Translations under genes and position numbers: made by a program
Notes under the pieces: generated by a model
Database searches by the model: none
The model's input: the letters and a program-made list of their open reading frames with translations, nothing else
Told to the model about the DNA's origin: nothing
DNA from: Curvibacter sp. CHRR-16
GTDB lineage: Bacteria > Pseudomonadota > Gammaproteobacteria > Burkholderiales > Burkholderiaceae_C
Assembly (NCBI RefSeq): GCF_018474005.1
Contig: NZ_JAHCSH010000003.1
Location: forward strand, 496,001-560,000
Length of the DNA: 64,000 nt
Direction: 5' to 3'
Shown here: piece by piece, positions 59,884-64,000 of the stretch
How positions within the stretch are numbered: the first letter of the stretch is position 1
Layout of the letters: every line of letters begins with the position of its first letter

Positions 59884-60275
59884 AACGCTCCCCTTTGCTG
59901 CACGCCGACATCTCGTACCTCATCGCCACCCTGGGCCATGGGGACACCATCGTCATTGGCGATGCCGGGCTGCCCATACCAACCGGGCCACAACGCATAG
60001 ATTTGGCCGTGCTGCGTGGCGTGCCCACGCTGGCGCAAACCCTGCAAGCCGTGTTGAGCGAGATGGTTGTCGAGGGCAGCGTGATAGCCCAAGAAGCCCC
60101 GCTGGCCGCCAACGGCCTGCCCGCGTGGTACCCCACCGAACTGGCCGGCGTGCGGCCCCAGACCGTGAGCCACGAGGAGTTCAAGCGCTTGACGCAAAGT
60201 GCCCGCGCCATCATCCGCACCGGCGAATGCACGCCCTACGCGAACATCATCTTGCGGGCGGGGGTGGCGTTTTAG
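59880..60275 (+). CDS. rbsD: D-ribose pyranase
   Basis: The 131-residue enzyme interconverts pyranose and furanose forms of ribose, which helps RbsK. 'LHADISYLIATLGHGDTIVIGDAGLPIP' contains the catalytic His, and 'RTGECTPYANIILRAGVAF' is the conserved C-terminus (Tyr, Asn). The ATG overlaps the rbsR stop by 4 bases. No ribokinase gene follows; rbsK must be elsewhere. Confidence 0.95.
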   Translation: MKRSPLLHADISYLIATLGHGDTIVIGDAGLPIPTGPQRIDLAVLRGVPTLAQTLQAVLSEMVVEGSVIAQEAPLAANGLPAWYPTELAGVRPQTVSHEEFKRLTQSARAIIRTGECTPYANIILRAGVAF

Positions 60276-60340
60276 TGGGCTAATCGATTTTGTTTGGATT
60301 GCTATCAATTTGATGGCTGTCACAGCTTATCCCACGGGCT

Positions 60341-60697
60341 CTACAGGCCAAAAACCCTAGAGCGCATAAAAAAGCTCTGCCCCGTTCCGCTCTCCAGCGA
60401 AAACGTCCCGCATTCGCCGGGCACAGCGTCGATGATGATTTGGGTGTGTTGCCACGTGGCGTATTGCGACGCGCTCATGTAAAAGGGGCAGCCGCCTACC
60501 TCGCCCAGCAGTACGTCATTGTTGCCCAGCGGTATCTCGCCGGGCAGGTAGCAGCAGGCGGCGCTGTTTTCGCAGCAGCCGCCTGATTGGTAGAACAGCA
60601 GCTGCGGCCCGTGCTGGGCCTGCAGCTGCGCCACCAGCGCCAGCGCCGCAGGGGTGGCAACCACTTTGGCCTCTGCTTGTGATGCTGGCGTGTCCAT
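60341..60697 (-). CDS. DUF779 protein linked to aldehyde dehydrogenase
   Basis: The 118-residue protein has the DUF779 hallmark: 'LLFYQSGGCCENSAACCYLPGE' with paired cysteines, then 'LLGEVGGCPFYMSASQYATWQHTQIIIDAVPGECGTFSLESGTGQSFFMRSRVF'. The Cys-Cys pairs suggest a metal or redox site, but the function is unknown. Genes of this family commonly follow an aldehyde dehydrogenase of the ExaC/AcoD type, as here, where its ATG is 2 bases after the ALDH stop. It is therefore probably an accessory protein for that enzyme. Confidence 0.88.
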   Translation of the reverse strand: MDTPASQAEAKVVATPAALALVAQLQAQHGPQLLFYQSGGCCENSAACCYLPGEIPLGNNDVLLGEVGGCPFYMSASQYATWQHTQIIIDAVPGECGTFSLESGTGQSFFMRSRVFGL

Positions 60698-60699
60698 GG

Positions 60700-62220
60700 T
60701 CAGAAGAAGCCCAGTTTTTGCTCGCTGTAGCTCACCAGCAAGTTCTTGGTTTGCTGGTAGTGGTCGAGCATCATCTTGTGCGTCTCGCGGCCAATGCCGG
60801 ACTCTTTGTAGCCGCCAAACGCGGCGTGCGCCGGGTAGTCGTGGTAGCAGTTGGTCCACACGCGCCCGGCCTTGATGGCGCGGCCCATGCGGTAGGCCAC
60901 GTTGCCGTTGCGCGTCCATACACCAGCGCCCAGCCCGTACAGCGTGTCGTTGGCAATGGCCAGCGCATCGGCTTCGTCTTTGAACGTCGTCACGGCCAGC
61001 ACGGGGCCGAAAATTTCCTCTTGGAAGATGCGCATCTTGTTGTGGCCCTTGAACACCGTGGGCTGGATGTAGTAGCCCCCGGCCAGGTCGCCGCCCAGCG
61101 TGGCGCGGTCACCGCCAATGAGGCACTGCGCGCCTTCTTGCTTGCCCAGCGCCAGATAGGAGGTGATCTTGTCCATCTGCATTTGGCTGGCTTGCGCGCC
61201 CAGCATGGTGTCGGTGTCCAGCGGGTTGCCTTGTTTGATGGCGGCCACGCGCTTCAAGGCACGTTCCATGAATTGGTCGTAGATGGACTCGTGGATCAGC
61301 GCCCGGCTGGGGCAGGTGCAGACCTCGCCTTGGTTGAAGGCGAACAGCACCAAGCCTTCGATGGCCTTGTCCAAGTAGCCGTCGTCGCGCTCCATCACGT
61401 CGGCAAAGAACACGTTGGGCGACTTGCCACCCAGCTCCAGCGTGGCGGGGATCAGGTTGGTGGCCGCTGCTTGGGCAATCACCTTGCCGGTGGCGGTGCT
61501 GCCGGTGAAGGCGATCTTGGCAATGCGCTTGCTGGTAGCCAGCGGCATACCGGCTTCGCGGCCATAGCCGTTGACGATGTTGAGCACGCCCGGTGGCAGC
61601 AGGTCGGCAATCAAGCCCATGAGGATGAGCAGCGAGATGGGGGTGGACTCGGCGGGCTTGAGCACCACGCAGTTGCCTGCACCCAGTGCGGGGGCTAGCT
61701 TCCAGGCGGCCATGAGCAGGGGGAAGTTCCACGGAATGATCTGCCCCACCACGCCCAGTGGCTCGTGGATGTGGTAGGCCATGGTGGTCTCGTTGATCTC
61801 GCTGATATTGCCTTCTTGGGCGCGCACGCAGCCCGCAAAGTAGCGGAAGTGGTCTACCGACAGCGGCACGTCGGCGTTGAGCGTTTCGCGCATGGGTTTG
61901 CCGTTGTCCACGGTCTCGGCGTAGGCCAACAGCTCCAGGTTGGCTTCGATGCGGTCGGCAATCTTGAGCAAGATGTTGGAGCGCTCTGCAGGCGAGGTTT
62001 TGCCCCACTTGTCCGCAGCGGCGTGGGCGGCGTCCAGCGCCAGCTCAATGTCCTCGGCCGTGGAGCGGGCCGCCTGCGTGTAGGGCTTGCCGGTGATGGG
62101 GGTCACCACGTCGAAGTACTGCCCCTTGACCGGGGCGACCCATTGACCGCCGATGAAGTTGTCATAACGCGCTTGGTACTGAATCTTGGCACCTGCGGTG
62201 CCGGGGGCTGCATACAGCAT
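60700..62220 (-). CDS. NAD+ aldehyde dehydrogenase (ExaC/AcoD type)
   Basis: The 506-residue ALDH has the general base Glu in '[14 protein letters not shown]' and an active-site Cys in '[27 protein letters not shown]'; the 'GEVCTCPSR' context is that of acetaldehyde dehydrogenases of the ExaC/AcoD/AldB group. '[33 protein letters not shown]' and '[16 protein letters not shown]' bind NAD. GAGGAGACAACC precedes the ATG at 62220; an upstream reading would run through the promoter. A sigma-54 promoter and a divergent AcoR-type activator imply induction by an alcohol or acetoin-type signal. Confidence 0.92.
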   Translation of the reverse strand: MLYAAPGTAGAKIQYQARYDNFIGGQWVAPVKGQYFDVVTPITGKPYTQAARSTAEDIELALDAAHAAADKWGKTSPAERSNILLKIADRIEANLELLAYAETVDNGKPMRETLNADVPLSVDHFRYFAGCVRAQEGNISEINETTMAYHIHEPLGVVGQIIPWNFPLLMAAWKLAPALGAGNCVVLKPAESTPISLLILMGLIADLLPPGVLNIVNGYGREAGMPLATSKRIAKIAFTGSTATGKVIAQAAATNLIPATLELGGKSPNVFFADVMERDDGYLDKAIEGLVLFAFNQGEVCTCPSRALIHESIYDQFMERALKRVAAIKQGNPLDTDTMLGAQASQMQMDKITSYLALGKQEGAQCLIGGDRATLGGDLAGGYYIQPTVFKGHNKMRIFQEEIFGPVLAVTTFKDEADALAIANDTLYGLGAGVWTRNGNVAYRMGRAIKAGRVWTNCYHDYPAHAAFGGYKESGIGRETHKMMLDHYQQTKNLLVSYSEQKLGFF

Positions 62221-62275
62221 GGTTGTCTCCTCGTTGGTGTTGTGTGTCATGCCCGCTGGGCAGGCCATTGCCTTT

Positions 62276-62291
62276 ATCAAGACGCGTGCCA
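62276..62291 (-). promoter_or_regulatory. Sigma-54 (-24/-12) promoter of the ALDH-DUF779 operon
   Basis: On the minus strand TGGCAC (62291 to 62286), five bases, then TTGAT (62280 to 62276) matches the sigma-54 consensus with one change in the -12 element (TTGA for TTGC). It lies 56 bases upstream of the ALDH start, and the divergent gene encodes a sigma-54 activator. Confidence 0.75.
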
Positions 62292-62354
62292 TCGCGGCTG
62301 GTTTGCTAAGTAATTGATTCATAAGCTGTGTTGACTGGCTGTAGCGGGGAGAGG

Positions 62355-62391
62355 GTGTTGCAAGCAGGTGTTGCAGCGCGACAGGTGTCAC
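62355..62391. promoter_or_regulatory. Candidate activator sites upstream of the ALDH-DUF779 operon
   Basis: GTGTTGCA is repeated exactly at 62355-62362 and 62368-62375. TGTTGC and GCGACA (62369-62383) form a near-dyad, and GTGTCAC follows. The cluster lies 64-100 bases upstream of the sigma-54 promoter, the expected distance for an enhancer element. It differs from the GTCTC/GAGAC element of the aromatic block. Confidence 0.45.
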
Positions 62392-62465
62392 AAAATGGAA
62401 CACCGGGCTTGCCCTAGTGAAAACACGCCTTGTAGGGGGCCCCCGGTGCGCCAATACTGGGCCGC

Positions 62466-64000
62466 ATGCGAAGCCCTTCTACCGCCTTGGCCTTGCGCCA
62501 AGCGCGCCAGCAACTCCTTGAACATGGCCAGTGCCCCCAAGGCTTGGTGAGTGAGCATTTGCTGCGCTCGTGGAACCGCTGTTTGGCGGCGGGCTTGCTG
62601 CCCACGCAGTCCAGTGGTGTGGCCGACTACAGCAGTGGTGCAGAGCTGCGCCACACACTCAGCGCCCACCAAAGCTTGCTGGCGCATTCGCGCCCCGTCA
62701 TGGAATACGTGTTCGAACAAATGGGCCATAGCGAAGTGGTGGTGGTGCTGTCCGACCCCCACGGCACGCTCATGCACACGCTGGGCAACCCGGCGTTTTT
62801 GGGCAAGGCCGATAGGGTGGCTTTGTCACGCGGGGCCAATTGGCTGGAATCCACCCGTGGCACCAACGCCATCGGCACCGCGCTGGCCGAGTGCAGTGCG
62901 GTGCAAATCCACGGGGCCGAGCATTTTCTGGAGCGCAACAGTTTTCTCACCTGCGCGGCTTCGCCCATCGTGTCGGCCAGCGGCGAGGTGATGGGCGTGC
63001 TCGACATCTCGGGCGACTACCGCCACGGTCACGCGCATGCGCTGGGGCTGGCGGCCACGGCCAGCCGCATGATCGAGAACCGCCTCATGGTGGCGCACAG
63101 CCGGGGGCACTGGCGCTTGCATCTGCACGCCCAGCCTGCAGGCATAGGCAGCGTGGCCGAAGGCATTGTGTGGCTCAACGACGATGGCTGGATCATGGGG
63201 GCCAACCGCGCCGCCCGCGGCATGCTGCAGTTGCATGCCCCAGCCAGCGTGGGCCACAGCGCTAGCGTGCTGCGCTGCCAGCTAGAAAGCCTGCTCGATG
63301 TGCGCATGGCCGACCTGCTGGCCCAGTACCACCGCACCGGGGCTGCTGTGCTGCCCCTGCGTGGGCACGATGGCCGCCACTGGTTTGCTGCCTTGGGGCA
63401 TGACACAGCAGTCGTCCACGCTGGGCCCACTGTGCTTGCAGGCACTATGGCCACGGCGGCCAGCGCCGTAGTGGGCCCGGCTGATGCAGCCGATGCCTTG
63501 GCCCAGTTGGACACGGGCGATACCCACTGGCGCGCTGCCACGCACAAGGTGCGCCGCGTGCTCGACAAAGGCATTCCCTTGCTCATACAGGGCGAAACCG
63601 GGGTGGGCAAAGAATGGTTTGCCAAAGCCGTGCATGCCAGCAGCGCCCGCCATGCCGGGCCGTTTGTGGCCATCAATTGCGGCGCTTTGGGCGAGAGCTT
63701 GGTAGAGGCAGAATTGTTTGGCTACGTGCCCGGTGCATTTACCGGGGCCAGCCGCCACGGCAGCAAAGGGCGCTTGCGCGAGGCGCATGGTGGCACGCTG
63801 TTTCTGGATGAAGTGGGCGATTTACCGTTGCCACTGCAAACCCGCTTGCTGCGCGTGCTGCAAGAGCGCGTGGTCGTGCCAGTGGGTAGCGGGCAGGCCT
63901 ACCCGGTGGACTTTGCCCTGCTGTGCGCCACCCACCATGGCCTGCAGCAGGCGGTGGAGCAGGGGCGCTTTCGGGCCGATTTGTACTACCGTCTCAATGG
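62466..64000 (+). CDS. AcoR-type sigma-54 activator (GAF-AAA+), truncated by the window end
   Basis: The frame is open from ATG 62466 to the last base (511 codons visible, no stop). The N-terminal '[35 protein letters not shown]' and '[30 protein letters not shown]' are the AcoR GAF region. '[21 protein letters not shown]' closes the GAF domain. The AAA+ domain starts near residue 360 with Walker A 'QGETGVGKE', the sigma-54 loop 'GAFTGA' and Walker B 'TLFLDEVGD'. The Fis domain lies beyond the window. It is divergent from the ALDH-DUF779 operon and probably its activator; acetoin or a short alcohol/aldehyde are plausible effectors. Confidence 0.9.
   Translation, partial: MRSPSTALALRQARQQLLEHGQCPQGLVSEHLLRSWNRCLAAGLLPTQSSGVADYSSGAELRHTLSAHQSLLAHSRPVMEYVFEQMGHSEVVVVLSDPHGTLMHTLGNPAFLGKADRVALSRGANWLESTRGTNAIGTALAECSAVQIHGAEHFLERNSFLTCAASPIVSASGEVMGVLDISGDYRHGHAHALGLAATASRMIENRLMVAHSRGHWRLHLHAQPAGIGSVAEGIVWLNDDGWIMGANRAARGMLQLHAPASVGHSASVLRCQLESLLDVRMADLLAQYHRTGAAVLPLRGHDGRHWFAALGHDTAVVHAGPTVLAGTMATAASAVVGPADAADALAQLDTGDTHWRAATHKVRRVLDKGIPLLIQGETGVGKEWFAKAVHASSARHAGPFVAINCGALGESLVEAELFGYVPGAFTGASRHGSKGRLREAHGGTLFLDEVGDLPLPLQTRLLRVLQERVVVPVGSGQAYPVDFALLCATHHGLQQAVEQGRFRADLYYRLN

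Noticed and set aside
61109..62008. Open frame overlapping the ALDH gene on the same strand
   Set aside because: An Arg/His/Pro-rich shadow of the ALDH coding region; the ALDH frame has complete motifs.
62341..62391. A better sigma-54 promoter candidate (TGCAAC...TTGCAA) upstream of the second ALDH
   Set aside because: The -24 element lacks GG and the spacing is off by one; the TGGCAC-N5-TTGAT site at 62276-62291 fits better and lies closer to the gene.

Overview
The window looks like a chromosomal segment of a GC-rich betaproteobacterium of the order Burkholderiales, most probably Comamonadaceae. This rests on the gene content (ohrR-ohr, amn, monomeric icd, malate synthase G, a BioR-controlled biotin operon) and on recurring GGAGACAACC-type ribosome binding sites. 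That assignment is inference; no rRNA or other marker is present and I cannot name the genus. No rRNA, tRNA, CRISPR array, intact insertion sequence, integrase or transposase gene was recognised.

Layout. (1) 1-8637 is housekeeping and stress: a small secreted protein, a metallophosphoesterase plus Ser/Thr kinase-USP fusion, a trans-sulfuration-type PLP enzyme, ohrR-ohr, an acyltransferase, a CYTH protein, a small Cys-containing exported protein and AMP nucleosidase (amn). (2) 8638-29625 is a compact catabolic block. It encodes every step from benzoate to TCA intermediates: benABCD, catA, catB, catC, catD, pcaI, pcaJ, pcaF, plus a benzoate-type MFS importer and LysR and IclR regulators. It is bracketed by a Tat-exported GMC alcohol dehydrogenase on the left and a benzaldehyde-dehydrogenase-like operon (ALDH, SRPBCC, chemoreceptor) with its own sigma-54 activator on the right. 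The two outer modules have textbook sigma-54 promoters and share a 37/38-bp upstream activating element, so one activator probably drives alcohol and aldehyde oxidation that feeds the central benzoate/catechol operon. The block ends in two gene remnants: a broken benzoate-CoA ligase fragment and a broken second copy of amn. (3) 29873-40486 holds a PAS-GGDEF-EAL protein, an RhlE-type helicase and the biotin operon bioB-P450-bioF-bioA-bioD, divergent from bioR with a perfect BioR box. (4) 40527-54217 holds an oxidoreductase, icd, a tannase-family lipoprotein with a DUF3237 protein, a GH28 polygalacturonase lying between a broken glcB fragment and intact glcB, a remnant of a glycerate-2-kinase C-terminus, an M20 peptidase, a siderophore-interacting protein and a sigma factor. 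(5) 54300-64000 holds pyrF, a ribose operon rbsBACRD with a palindromic operator, and an aldehyde dehydrogenase/DUF779 operon divergent from an AcoR-type sigma-54 activator that runs off the window end.

The most notable features are these. Two acquired segments each lie between an intact gene and a decayed same-orientation copy of that gene (amn and glcB). The outer parts of the aromatic island share a sigma-54 regulatory element. A cytochrome P450 is embedded by translational coupling in a BioR-regulated biotin operon.
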